Below, one piece after another: positions 25,911-35,113 of a DNA stretch of 49,520 nucleotides (within the stretch, counting starts at the first letter, position 1; the number at the start of each line of letters is the position of its first letter). The stretch comes from an uncultured Clostridia bacterium (GTDB lineage Bacteria; Bacillota; Clostridia; Monoglobales; Monoglobaceae). Under the pieces are notes generated by a model. It saw only the letters and a program-made list of their open reading frames with translations, was not told the origin of the DNA and made no database searches. The stretch spans positions 1-49,520 of the forward strand of contig CAKSIW010000010.1 in the NCBI GenBank assembly GCA_934463175.1. The letters run 5' to 3'. The translations under genes were made by a program, and so were the position numbers.

Positions 25911-28538
25911 TTATGACATTTTGCTTATGCTTTCGAGAACCTTTTCAAGCATATCGCGATATTTTTCACCCTTGCGACGTTCTTCCTCAACGACCGCCGC
26001 AGGTGCTTTGTCTGTGAAGCCCTTATTTGAAAGCTTTCCTTCAACGCGTTTAATTTCCGCTTCAAGCTTTGTCTTTTCCTTGTTCAAACGCTCAAGCTCC
26101 TTTTCCTTGTCAACAAGCTCATCAAGCGGAAGCAGAAGCTCTGCCTTGTCAACAATAACGGAAACCGTGTTTTCGTCCGCACCTGTCTTATCTGCTATGA
26201 TTTCAACCGATGACGCGCCCGCAAGCTTTTCAAGGAAGGTTTCTGCTTTTTCAAAAATGTCCTTATGCTCAGTCACAACAAAAAGTTTTGTTTTCTTTGA
26301 CGGCGGAACGTTCATCTCATTGCGTATATTTCTGACACCCTTGATCGCATTCATAATCACAATCATTTCCTGTTCCGCATCGTCATTCTTAAGCTCCCCG
26401 CAATAAACAGGAAAATCGGAAATCATAATGCTTTCGCCGTCATGCGGAAGTGCCTGCCAGATCTCCTCTGTTATGAAAGGCATGAACGGGTGCAGCAGTT
26501 TCAGAGTGTTTGACAGTACATATGTCAGAACCTTCTGCGCCGTCAGATTGCTCTCGCCCTCCTCTGAAAATCTCGGCTTGACAAGCTCAATATACCAATC
26601 GCAGAACTCGTCCCATATGAAGTCATAAAGCTTCTGAACCGCAATTCCAAGCTCATATTTATCAAGGTTTTCGCACACCTCGCGGACAAGCTCGTTGTAT
26701 CTATGCAGAATCCACTTATCCTCAAGCTTCAGCTTATCATATTCGGGCAGCTCATTTTTATCAATAGTGAGATTCATCATCACAAAGCGTGATGCGTTCC
26801 AAATCTTATTTGCAAAGTTGCGGCTTGCCTCAACACGCTCAATATAAAATCTCATATCATTTCCGGGTGAATTTCCCGTTGCAAGAGTGAATCTGAGAGC
26901 GTCCGCACCATATTTGTCAACAATCTCCAGAGGGTCAATTCCGTTTCCGAGCGACTTGCTCATCTTTCTGCCCTGACTGTCACGGACAAGACCGTGAATA
27001 TACACATGACGGAAAGGTGCCTTGTCCATGTGTTCAAGTCCCGAGAAAATCATTCTCGCAACCCAGAAGAATATTATGTCATATCCCGTAACCAGAACCG
27101 ATGTCGGATAGAAATAGTCCAAATCCTCTGTTTTTTCGGGCCAGCCGAGTGTTGAGAACGGCCAGAGTGCCGAGCTGAACCATGTGTCGAGAACATCGTC
27201 CTCCTGTTTCACAGCACCTCCGCACTTGGGGCAAACTGCTATGTCTTCTTTCGACACCGTCATCTCACCGCATTTTGTACAATAGAACGCAGGTATTCTG
27301 TGTCCCCACCAAAGCTGACGGGAAATGCACCAGTCGTGAACATTTTCCATCCAGTTCATATATGTTTTTGAAAATCTGTCGGGGATGAACGACACCTCGC
27401 CGTCCCTGACAACCTCAATCGCCCTTTCTGCAAGCGGTTTCATCTTCACAAACCACTGATTTGATGTCAGCGGCTCAACCGTTGTTCCGCAGCGATAGCA
27501 CTGACCGACATTGTGGCTGTGCGGCTCAACCTTAACAAGCAAGCCCTGCGCCTTCAGATCCTCAACCATCGCGCGTCTGCATTCATATCTGTCCATGCCC
27601 TCATATTTTCCTGCATATGAGTTCATCGTCGCGTCATCATTCAGAACCTTGATCTGCTCCAGCCCGTGTCTCTGACCAACCTCAAAATCATTCGGGTCAT
27701 GCGCAGGTGTGATTTTCACACAGCCCGTTCCGAACTCCTTGTCAACATATTCATCTGCAATCACAGGAATCTCACGTCCGACAAGCGGCAGAATCAGCGT
27801 TTTTCCAACAAGGTCGCTGTATCTTTCATCCTCGGGGTTAACCGCAACCGCTGTGTCTCCGAACAGCGTCTCGGGACGTGTCGTTGCAATGATGACATAT
27901 CTGTCCTCTCCCTTGACCGGATATTTAATATGCCAGAAGTTTCCCTCCTGCTCCGCATACTCAACCTCTGCATCGGAAAGAGCCGTTGCACAGCAAGGAC
28001 ACCAGTTTATGATTCTGTTGCCGCGGTATATGAGACCCTTGTTATACAGATTTACAAACACCTCGCGGACAGCCTTTGAGCAGCCCTCGTCCATTGTGAA
28101 TCTTTCTCTTTCCCAGTCGCATGAGCAGCCAAGCTTTTTAATCTGATTAATGATTCTGCTGCCGAACTTTTCCTTCCAGTCCCAGACAAGTTCAAGAAAC
28201 TTTTCTCTTCCAAGGTCGTGACGCGTGAGTCCCTTTTCCTTGCGCAGATTTTCCTCAACCTTGATCTGAGTCGCAATTCCCGCATGATCCGTTCCGGGAA
28301 CCCAAAGCGCAGCATAGCCCTGCATTCTTTTGGTTCTGATCAGTATGTCCTGAAAAGTTTCATCAAGGGCATGACCCATGTGAAGCTGTCCCGTGACATT
28401 CGGCGGCGGAATCACAATCGTGAACGGCTCCTTGCTCTTATCGATTTTTGTGTGGAAATATCCTTTTTCCACCCAAGTCTTATATATTCTGTCCTCAACC
28501 GCTTTCGGTTCATATGTTTTTGGCAGTTCCTTTTTCAT
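25911..28538 (-). CDS. valS: Valyl-tRNA synthetase
   Basis: 875 residues, class Ia. HIGH-type motif in PPPNVTGQLHMGHAL, KMSKS in GRKMSKSLGNGIDP, an editing domain between them, anticodon-binding helices, and a C-terminal coiled coil (DELVDKEKELERLNKEKTKLEAEI). Charges tRNA(Val). Start ATG 28538 with AAAGGA nine bases upstream; the TTG at 28556 overlaps that site. Its own promoter and a terminator-containing leader lie upstream. Confidence 0.98.
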   Translation of the reverse strand: MKKELPKTYEPKAVEDRIYKTWVEKGYFHTKIDKSKEPFTIVIPPPNVTGQLHMGHALDETFQDILIRTKRMQGYAALWVPGTDHAGIATQIKVEENLRKEKGLTRHDLGREKFLELVWDWKEKFGSRIINQIKKLGCSCDWERERFTMDEGCSKAVREVFVNLYNKGLIYRGNRIINWCPCCATALSDAEVEYAEQEGNFWHIKYPVKGEDRYVIIATTRPETLFGDTAVAVNPEDERYSDLVGKTLILPLVGREIPVIADEYVDKEFGTGCVKITPAHDPNDFEVGQRHGLEQIKVLNDDATMNSYAGKYEGMDRYECRRAMVEDLKAQGLLVKVEPHSHNVGQCYRCGTTVEPLTSNQWFVKMKPLAERAIEVVRDGEVSFIPDRFSKTYMNWMENVHDWCISRQLWWGHRIPAFYCTKCGEMTVSKEDIAVCPKCGGAVKQEDDVLDTWFSSALWPFSTLGWPEKTEDLDYFYPTSVLVTGYDIIFFWVARMIFSGLEHMDKAPFRHVYIHGLVRDSQGRKMSKSLGNGIDPLEIVDKYGADALRFTLATGNSPGNDMRFYIERVEASRNFANKIWNASRFVMMNLTIDKNELPEYDKLKLEDKWILHRYNELVREVCENLDKYELGIAVQKLYDFIWDEFCDWYIELVKPRFSEEGESNLTAQKVLTYVLSNTLKLLHPFMPFITEEIWQALPHDGESIMISDFPVYCGELKNDDAEQEMIVIMNAIKGVRNIRNEMNVPPSKKTKLFVVTEHKDIFEKAETFLEKLAGASSVEIIADKTGADENTVSVIVDKAELLLPLDELVDKEKELERLNKEKTKLEAEIKRVEGKLSNKGFTDKAPAAVVEEERRKGEKYRDMLEKVLESISKMS

Positions 28539-28582
28539 CTTAACAGTTCCTTTCAATCGGAATATTTTCTTGGTAATAATAT

Positions 28583-28609
28583 AAAAACGGCAGACAAATC
28601 TGTCTGCCG
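28583..28609 (-). terminator. Terminator hairpin in the valS leader (probable attenuator)
   Basis: Perfect nine-base arms CGGCAGACA and TGTCTGCCG with loop GATT on the minus strand, followed by TTTTTAT. It lies about 45 bases upstream of valS and about 110 bases after the valS promoter, so it would stop valS transcription unless an alternative structure forms. Confidence 0.85.
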
Positions 28610-28611
28610 AT

Positions 28612-28717
28612 TGCTCTCGTACCGCTGAAAACCCTGACGGGTTTTCAAATTCACGGTAGTTCCGTAAAGAAAATATCTTTACAGAGGGAAATGAAAAAAG
28701 TTTGTTAGTTGTGGTAT
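28612..28717 (-). promoter_or_regulatory. Structured leader RNA upstream of valS, class not recognised
   Basis: From the expected start (about 28717) the minus strand holds: hairpin GTAAAGA/TCTTTAC (28682-28664); a stem TACCG/CGGTA (28658-28654 with 28624-28620) enclosing AAAACCC-GTCA-GGGTTTT (28645-28628); and an alternative ACGG/CCGT pairing that would compete with the outer stem. Aminoacyl-tRNA synthetase leaders in Firmicutes are usually T-boxes, but the T-box core AGGGTGGNACC is absent and no TGG occurs in the leader at all. A 33-codon GTG frame crosses it with a poor ribosome site. Regulation is inferred from the promoter-leader-terminator layout. Confidence 0.5.
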
Positions 28718-28723
28718 GAATAT

Positions 28724-28752
28724 ATAATACTACATTTTTCGACTTTTTTCAA
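28724..28752 (-). promoter_or_regulatory. Promoter of valS
   Basis: Minus strand TTGAAA at 28752-28747, 17-base spacer, TATTAT at 28729-28724. It sits in the gap after the tyrS stop (28812), where no tyrS terminator is apparent. Confidence 0.65.
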
Positions 28753-28811
28753 TAGTAATCTTTGTAGATTGTGCAGACAGATTTGAATTTTTTTTGGATA
28801 TTTTATACAAA

Positions 28812-30035
28812 TTATTTAATAACAATTCTCAAAAATACCTTTTTACCCTTTTTAATAACAATTTTCCCGTCATTAAACGACTCTGAATTGATTATGTGCG
28901 CAATGTCGCTTATCTTTTCGCCGTCAACGCTGACTCCGCCCTGCTGAACAAGCCGCCGTGCCTCGCCCTTGGAGGGTGCAAGCTCTGACAAAACAAGCAA
29001 ATCCACAATATTCAGACCCTCTTCAGCCTTTGCGGCATCAAGCTCAAAGGACGGCATATTTTCATCACTTCCGGTGCCGGAAAACAGTGAACGCGAAACC
29101 TGTCTCGCCTTATCCGCTTCTTCTCTGCCATGGACAAGTTCTGTCAGGCTGTATGCAAGAATATCCTTTTTCTCGTTTATTCTGCTGTCCTCCCAGCCTT
29201 CCATTTCGTTTATCTCGTCGAGCGATATGAAAGTGAGCATTCTGATACATTTCATAACATCGGCATCGTCAATGTTTCTCCAATACTGATAGAACTCAAA
29301 CGGAGAGGTCTTGTTCGGATCAAGCCAAACAGCACCGTTTGCGGTTTTGCCCATTTTCTTGCCCTCGCTGTTGAGCAGAAGCGTTATTGTCATTGCATAC
29401 GCGTCCTTGCCCGTCTTTTTTCTGATCAGATTTGTTCCGCCGAGCATATTGCTCCACTGGTCATCTCCGCCGAACTGCATATTGCAGCCGTAGTGCTCAT
29501 TCAGATACAAAAAGTCATATGACTGCATTATCATATAGTTGAACTCAAGGAAGCTCAGCCCCTTTTCCATTCTCTGCTTATAGCACTCCGCTCTCAGCAT
29601 ATTGTTAACCGAGAAGCACGCGCCAACCTCACGGAGCATTTCAACATATTTGAGGTTCAGCAGCCAGTCTGCATTGTTGACGACAATTGCCTTGTCATCG
29701 CCGAATTCAATGAACCGTCCGATTTGCTTCAAAAAGCAGTCGCAGTTGTGATTGATTGTCTCGGGTGACATCATGGAACGCATATCGGTTCTGCCCGACG
29801 GGTCGCCGATGTGACCTGTTCCCCCTCCCAGCAGCACAACAGGCTTGTTGCCTGCCATCTGCAATCTCTTCATGAGGCACAGAGCCATGAAATGTCCGAC
29901 ATGAAGAGAGTCGGCAGTGGGGTCAAACCCGATATAAAATGTCGCCTTTCCCGCATTAACAAGCTCTCTGATTTCCTTTTCGTCGGTTACCTGGGCAATC
30001 AAGCCCCTTTCCCGGAGTTCTTCGTAAATCTTCAT
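28812..30035 (-). CDS. tyrS: Tyrosyl-tRNA synthetase
   Basis: 407 residues, class Ic. FYIGFDPTADSLHVGHFMAL carries the HIGH-equivalent HVGH; KMGKT in SEGKKMGKTANGAVW is the KMSKS equivalent; a C-terminal S4 domain (LVQQGGVSVDGEKI) binds tRNA. Start ATG 30035 with AAAGG upstream; the TTG at 30041 is too close. Preceded by the DUF4340 gene with a 20-base gap. Confidence 0.97.
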   Translation of the reverse strand: MKIYEELRERGLIAQVTDEKEIRELVNAGKATFYIGFDPTADSLHVGHFMALCLMKRLQMAGNKPVVLLGGGTGHIGDPSGRTDMRSMMSPETINHNCDCFLKQIGRFIEFGDDKAIVVNNADWLLNLKYVEMLREVGACFSVNNMLRAECYKQRMEKGLSFLEFNYMIMQSYDFLYLNEHYGCNMQFGGDDQWSNMLGGTNLIRKKTGKDAYAMTITLLLNSEGKKMGKTANGAVWLDPNKTSPFEFYQYWRNIDDADVMKCIRMLTFISLDEINEMEGWEDSRINEKKDILAYSLTELVHGREEADKARQVSRSLFSGTGSDENMPSFELDAAKAEEGLNIVDLLVLSELAPSKGEARRLVQQGGVSVDGEKISDIAHIINSESFNDGKIVIKKGKKVFLRIVIK

Positions 30036-30055
30036 CTTCAAATACCTTTCTTTTT

Positions 30056-31399
30056 TTATTTCAGCGGCTCACTCGCCAATTCAGCAAGCCCTTTTATTAT
30101 ATCATCAATTACATTTTTGTCAACAGCAAACTGAGCCTTATTGTCCACAAACGCCGCATAGCTTTTTCCGTCCGTCTCCGCAAGCTCAATCTTCTGAACC
30201 TCCGCCGGCGCGTCATAATATACCAAAACCGAAATATCCGCGGTGTTTTTCACATCAACCGTAAGCTCGCCGAGTATGTTGATTTTCCCGATTGCACTCA
30301 CGCCCTCGTCAAACGCTGCCTCGTCCGTATCCTTGCCGTTTATATAATACCGTCTTGCGCCGTCCTTGCCGTCCTCTCGTCTTATGTCAAACTCTGCACC
30401 GCCGGTTCTGACAACAACACGGTTAACTTTTTCAAGCTCAGCCTTCAAAAGACTTCCTTCAATGATGTAAAACGGCTCTGTCTGCAAAAACTCAAGCTGT
30501 GCGGAATTTAAGGCGAAAACACCGTCCTGACCCTCTTTCATGGCATATACAAGTCCGCCGTCGTTTCTGCCGATGAAAAGTGTTTCGGTCTTTCCGCCGC
30601 AGCTGATTGCAAGAGCAGCCCGTGCCGCCTCATCAAGACCGTATTTTTCAACCCCATCGGGAAAGTCATCAACAAACTTTTCCGCCTTAATTGCAGGAAG
30701 CTTAACCAATATCTGCTGTTCAAACCTTTCATCGTCAACACTGCGGACATACGGCTCTGTCATAATATACTTGTTTGTTCCGCTCTTGCTCAGTTCATCT
30801 GCGTTTTTATGTCTGACGCAAAGAACCGTGCCGTCATTGTCTCTGTATTCATACGAATCAATCGACCCTGCGTCCCCGTCCGCAAATTCAAATATTTCAA
30901 GCCTGCGCAGGGCATTGAGAGACGGTGTCAGAATATCGCGGTTTGCCGTATACATCGTATACAAGCCGTCATCGCCCGAAACCGTGAACACACTTGAATC
31001 GCCGCTCACGCCGACAAATGAAACAGTTTTTTGAGTTCCGTCATTCAGTTCAATGACAATTTTTTTTGTTTCTTTCCTTTCAAACGAATCTTTTTTAATT
31101 TTTCCGTTTGCCACAATCCGCGCCGCAGAACCGACAAGGCTTTCCGCTTTTTTTACATCAATCGCGGCAACACTGTTTTTTTCAACAAGCCATCCGCCTC
31201 TGCTGCGCACGAGCTTATAGCCTTCGTCTCCGTCCTCAACGGAATACCCCGAAATTTCGGACGCGCTGCACACAAAAACCTCAATTGCCGCATTTTGTTT
31301 TTTTTCATTTATTCTTCCGAAAATATATACCCCAACACAACTCACAACCACCAGCAGTATGGCACAAGCCCAAAGCATCACCACTGTCTGCTTTTTCAT
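30056..31399 (-). CDS. DUF4340-domain membrane protein
   Basis: 447 residues: one N-terminal transmembrane helix (about 6-28) and a large extracellular part with the repeated DUF4340 beta folds (YKLVRSRGGWLVEKN, DGLYTMYTANRDILTPSLNALR, YIMTEPYVRSVDDERF, YKIEGSLLK-like YIIEGSLLK). DUF4340 proteins usually sit beside GldG/GldF-type ABC transporter genes. Here there is none; the neighbours are aspS and tyrS. Its role is unknown. Terminal gaps to aspS (18 bases) and tyrS (20 bases) suggest cotranscription with the synthetases. Confidence 0.82.
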   Translation of the reverse strand: MKKQTVVMLWACAILLVVVSCVGVYIFGRINEKKQNAAIEVFVCSASEISGYSVEDGDEGYKLVRSRGGWLVEKNSVAAIDVKKAESLVGSAARIVANGKIKKDSFERKETKKIVIELNDGTQKTVSFVGVSGDSSVFTVSGDDGLYTMYTANRDILTPSLNALRRLEIFEFADGDAGSIDSYEYRDNDGTVLCVRHKNADELSKSGTNKYIMTEPYVRSVDDERFEQQILVKLPAIKAEKFVDDFPDGVEKYGLDEAARAALAISCGGKTETLFIGRNDGGLVYAMKEGQDGVFALNSAQLEFLQTEPFYIIEGSLLKAELEKVNRVVVRTGGAEFDIRREDGKDGARRYYINGKDTDEAAFDEGVSAIGKINILGELTVDVKNTADISVLVYYDAPAEVQKIELAETDGKSYAAFVDNKAQFAVDKNVIDDIIKGLAELASEPLK

Positions 31400-31417
31400 T
31401 TCATCTCCTCCAATACT

Positions 31418-33199
31418 CTATTCTGCGTCAAGCTTTATCGACAATTCCTTCAGCTGTATCTCATCAACAACATCGGGCGAGTTTGTCATCAGCTCTGCCG
31501 CCGTCTGAACCTTCGGGAATGCAATCACGTCCCTGATTGAATCGCAGCCTGCCATAATCATAACAAGTCTGTCAAGACCGTATGCCATTCCTCCGTGCGG
31601 AGGCGTTCCGTATTTGAATGCTTCAAGCAGATAGCCAAAGCGTTCCCAAGCCTGTTCCTTTGTGAATCCAAGCTTTTCAAACATTTTCTGCTGAAGTGCA
31701 GTGTCATAGATTCGGAGACTGCCGCCGCCGATTTCCGTACCGTTCAGCACAATGTCATATGCCTTTGCGCGCACATTCTGCGGCTCTGTGTCCAGCTTTT
31801 CAATATCCTCGTCCATCGGGTGCGTGAACGGGTGATGCATTGCAACATACCGTTCCTCCTCCTCAGAATATTCAAACAGAGGAAATTCCGTCACCCAAAG
31901 GAAATTGAACTTTGTTTTGTCAATCAGTCCAAATCTTGACGCAACTTCAATTCTGAGACTGCCGAGTGCGTCATAAACAACGCTGTTTTTGTCGGCAACA
32001 ATCAAAATCCCGTCACCCGTCTCCGCATTTGTCTTTTTCAGAATTTTCTCAACCGTTTCATCGCTGAGGAACTTCGTGATCTGCGACCGCAAACCGCCCT
32101 CCTCAACAACAATCCAAGCCATACCTTTTGCACGGTAGGTTTTCACAAATTCGCCGAGAGAATCAAGCGTTTTCCTTGTGAGTGACGACGCAAGTCCCTT
32201 TGCGTTTATACATCTGACACTGCCGCCTGCCTCAATTGCACCGTCAAACACCTTGAATCCGCAATTTCTGACCTCGTCGGTTATATCAATCAGTTCCATG
32301 CCGAAACGCGTGTCAGGCTTATCTGAACCGAACCTGTCCATTGCTTCCTTATACGGGAGACGCAAAAACGGCGTTTTCACTTCAATTCCGAGAATGTCCT
32401 CAAACACCTTTTTGAGAAAACCCTCATTGATTTCGATTATTGTGTCAATGTCCGCAAACGAAAGCTCCATGTCCATCTGTGTGAACTCGGGCTGCCTGTC
32501 AGCTCTCAAGTCCTCATCGCGGAAGCAGCGTGCAATCTGAAAATATCTGTCATAGCCCGCAAGCATTAAAAGCTGCTTATACTGCTGCGGCGACTGCGGA
32601 AGAGCATAAAACTTTCCGGGGTGAACACGGCTCGGCACAAGATAGTCTCTTGCTCCCTCCGGAGTGCTCTTTGTCAGAATCGGCGTTTCAACCTCCAGAA
32701 ATCCATGGTCATCAAAATAGTCACGTGCAATTTTTGCAACCTTATGACGCATGATCATGTTGCGCTGCATATCGGGGCGTCTGAGGTCAAGATAGCGATA
32801 TTTGAGCCTCAGTGCATCGTTTGTGTCAATTCCCTCTTCAATATAAAACGGCGGTGTTTCCGATTCGTTCAGTATTCTGATTTCCTCGGCAATTATCTCG
32901 ATTTCTCCCGTTTTCATGTCACGGTTTATGTTCTCCTCAGTTCTGAGTGCCACCTTGCCTCTGACCGCAACCACATATTCACTTCTGACTCTCTCTGCTT
33001 TTTCAAAAACCGACCTTTCGGTTCCGTCATTGAATGCAATCTGAACAATTCCCGTTCTGTCTCTGAGTGTCAGAAAAATCAAGCCGCCCAGAAGACGGTT
33101 TTTTGCCGCCCAACCCGTCAGCGTGACCTCTTCCCCGGCATTTTTCGCGGTCAGCTCACCGCAGTAATGCGTTCTTTTCAAGCCCTGCATTGTTTCCAT
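31418..33199 (-). CDS. aspS: Aspartyl-tRNA synthetase
   Basis: 593 residues, bacterial class IIb type with an N-terminal OB fold (LTGWAAKNRLLGGLIFLTLRDRTG), a GAD insertion domain, motif 2 CFRDEDLRADRQPEFTQ and motif 3 GMAYGLDRLVM. As GatCAB is present upstream in the window, this enzyme could be non-discriminating and also charge tRNA(Asn) with Asp; the sequence alone does not settle it. Start ATG 33199 with GGAGG ten bases upstream. Confidence 0.97.
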   Translation of the reverse strand: METMQGLKRTHYCGELTAKNAGEEVTLTGWAAKNRLLGGLIFLTLRDRTGIVQIAFNDGTERSVFEKAERVRSEYVVAVRGKVALRTEENINRDMKTGEIEIIAEEIRILNESETPPFYIEEGIDTNDALRLKYRYLDLRRPDMQRNMIMRHKVAKIARDYFDDHGFLEVETPILTKSTPEGARDYLVPSRVHPGKFYALPQSPQQYKQLLMLAGYDRYFQIARCFRDEDLRADRQPEFTQMDMELSFADIDTIIEINEGFLKKVFEDILGIEVKTPFLRLPYKEAMDRFGSDKPDTRFGMELIDITDEVRNCGFKVFDGAIEAGGSVRCINAKGLASSLTRKTLDSLGEFVKTYRAKGMAWIVVEEGGLRSQITKFLSDETVEKILKKTNAETGDGILIVADKNSVVYDALGSLRIEVASRFGLIDKTKFNFLWVTEFPLFEYSEEEERYVAMHHPFTHPMDEDIEKLDTEPQNVRAKAYDIVLNGTEIGGGSLRIYDTALQQKMFEKLGFTKEQAWERFGYLLEAFKYGTPPHGGMAYGLDRLVMIMAGCDSIRDVIAFPKVQTAAELMTNSPDVVDEIQLKELSIKLDAE

Positions 33200-33218
33200 C
33201 TTTTGTTTTCCTCCAAAT

Positions 33219-34472
33219 CTATAAAATACGGTAAGCAATTTCATCTGCCGTCAGTGCTGTTCCGACAGTCTCTCCGCTTTCCATGTTCTTCACCTGTGCT
33301 CTGCCCTCAGCGATCTCATTGTCTCCGATGACAATACTGTATCTCGCCGCCAGCTTGTCAGCATATTTCATCTGAGCCTTCAGGCTTCTACCGCACAAAT
33401 CCTGCTCCGCATGGATTCCCTGTTTGCGCAGGTCATAAATCAGCTTCTGTGCAAAAGCTTCCGCTTCGCTGCCCATAGCCGCAACAAACAAATCAGGGCA
33501 GGTTCTCCCGACACGCGCGAGATTCTGGCTTTTCATAACAAGCACAAGCCTCTCAATGCCTGCCGCAAAACCGATTCCCTCTGCCGGCTTGCCGCCCAGC
33601 TCCTCAACCAGTCCGCTGTATCTGCCGCCGCCGCACACCGTTGACTGTGCGCCGAGGCAATCCGACGTGAACTCAAACACCGTTTTCGTGTAGTAGTCCA
33701 AGCCCCTCACAATATCGGGATTAATTTTATACTCAATCCCCATTTTGTCAAGTCCTGCCTTGGTCTGCTCAAAATGTTCGCGGCAATTCTCACACAGATA
33801 GTCAATTATTTTCGGAGCACCTGCCGCGATTCTGCTGCATATCTCCGACTTGCAGTCAATGATTCTCATCGGATTTTTTTCGAGACGTCCGAGACAGGTT
33901 TCACAAAGCTCATCGCGGTATTCCTCAAAATATGCACGCAGCTTTTCATTGTATGCCCTGCGGCATTCGGGACACCCGATGCTGTTTATGTTAAGCTGTA
34001 TTCCGTGAAGTCCGAGCCTGCTCAGGAACATATGTGCAAGCGAAATGACCTCTGCATCACAAAGCGCGCTTTCCGCACCGAAGCACTCGATTCCGAACTG
34101 ATGAAACTCACGCAGTCTGCCGGACTGCGGCTTTTCATAGCGGAAACACGGAATTATATAACTGAGCTTTGTCGGCTGCGGATTTGCATATAAGGAATTT
34201 TCAATATAGCTTCTCACCAGTGTCGCCGTTCCCTCAGGTTTCAGGGTTATGCTCCGTCCTCCCTTGTCCTCAAAGGTATACATTTCCTTCTGAACAACAT
34301 CGCTCGTCTCACCCACGCCTCTTTGAAAAAGCTCTGTGTGTTCAAAAACAGGCGTTCTGATTTCTTTATATCCAAACACGCCGCAAACCTCACGGGCTTT
34401 CTCTTCTATGTACTGCCACAGCTTGCTGTCGGCAGGCAGCACGTCCTCCGTACCTCTCGGTTTTGTTATCAT
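33219..34472 (-). CDS. hisS: Histidyl-tRNA synthetase
   Basis: 417 residues, class IIa. PRGTEDVLP at the start, TLKPEGTATLVRSYIEN, motif 2 FRYEKPQSGRLREFHQFGIE, the His-specific RGLDYYTKTVFEF, then a C-terminal anticodon-binding domain. Start ATG 34472 with GGAGG nine bases upstream; GTG 34481 overlaps that site. It lies 19 bases before aspS, the usual hisS-aspS pair. Confidence 0.97.
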   Translation of the reverse strand: MITKPRGTEDVLPADSKLWQYIEEKAREVCGVFGYKEIRTPVFEHTELFQRGVGETSDVVQKEMYTFEDKGGRSITLKPEGTATLVRSYIENSLYANPQPTKLSYIIPCFRYEKPQSGRLREFHQFGIECFGAESALCDAEVISLAHMFLSRLGLHGIQLNINSIGCPECRRAYNEKLRAYFEEYRDELCETCLGRLEKNPMRIIDCKSEICSRIAAGAPKIIDYLCENCREHFEQTKAGLDKMGIEYKINPDIVRGLDYYTKTVFEFTSDCLGAQSTVCGGGRYSGLVEELGGKPAEGIGFAAGIERLVLVMKSQNLARVGRTCPDLFVAAMGSEAEAFAQKLIYDLRKQGIHAEQDLCGRSLKAQMKYADKLAARYSIVIGDNEIAEGRAQVKNMESGETVGTALTADEIAYRIL

Positions 34473-34498
34473 TGCCGTCACCCTCCTCTTTATGTTTT

Positions 34499-35113
34499 CT
34501 ACGGCTGAGCCGTATCTCCGTCCGCGCCGCTTTCCAGAACATAATCCAAAAGTTCAAGAACCTCATCGCGTCCGAGACGTTTTTCGGCTGAAAACGGAAT
34601 CAGAACCGAGTCCTCATTCAGTTCCAGCTCACCGTATATATCCGTCAGATTTTTTTCAATTTGTGATTTTTTCAGCTTGTCAAGCTTTGTCGCAATCACA
34701 AACGGTTCATAGTTATAGCTTCTGATCCAGTCAAGCATTATCCTGTCGTCCTCTGTCGGCTTGTGCCTTGCGTCAACAAGCAAAAACACCTGAACCAGGT
34801 TTTCGCGCCGTGAAAGATAGTTTTCAATCATTGCGCCCCATTTTTCTTTTTCCTGCTTTGAAACCTTCGCATATCCGTAACCGGGCAAATCAACCAATCT
34901 GTATCTTCCTGCAATGTCATAGAAGTTCACGGTTGCGGTTTTTCCGGGAGTGCTGCTTGTTCTCGCAAGATTTTTCCTGTTCACAAGACAGTTTATCAGA
35001 GATGATTTTCCGACATTTGACCGACCGACCAATGCAATCTCCGGAATATCCGCAGCAGGATACTGCTCATATTTCACCGCCGCCGTCAGCAGCTTAGCAT
35101 CGACAAATTCCAT
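34499..35113 (-). CDS. engB: Ribosome biogenesis GTPase EngB (YsxC/YihA)
   Basis: 204 residues. G1 GRSNVGKSSLI, G3 DLPGYG, G4 ATKLDK, G5 FSAEK. Needed for assembly of the large ribosomal subunit. Its start overlaps the end of lon by 28 bases, the same lon-ysxC coupling as in Bacillus subtilis. ATG 35113 with GGAGG upstream. Confidence 0.97.
   Translation of the reverse strand: MEFVDAKLLTAAVKYEQYPAADIPEIALVGRSNVGKSSLINCLVNRKNLARTSSTPGKTATVNFYDIAGRYRLVDLPGYGYAKVSKQEKEKWGAMIENYLSRRENLVQVFLLVDARHKPTEDDRIMLDWIRSYNYEPFVIATKLDKLKKSQIEKNLTDIYGELELNEDSVLIPFSAEKRLGRDEVLELLDYVLESGADGDTAQP

Noticed and set aside
28612..28717. T-box riboswitch before valS
   Set aside because: No AGGGTGGNACC core and no TGG in the leader.
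28812..34472. Clustering of four aminoacyl-tRNA synthetases as a special system
   Set aside because: hisS-aspS pairing is common, and valS has its own promoter; the rest needs no special explanation.
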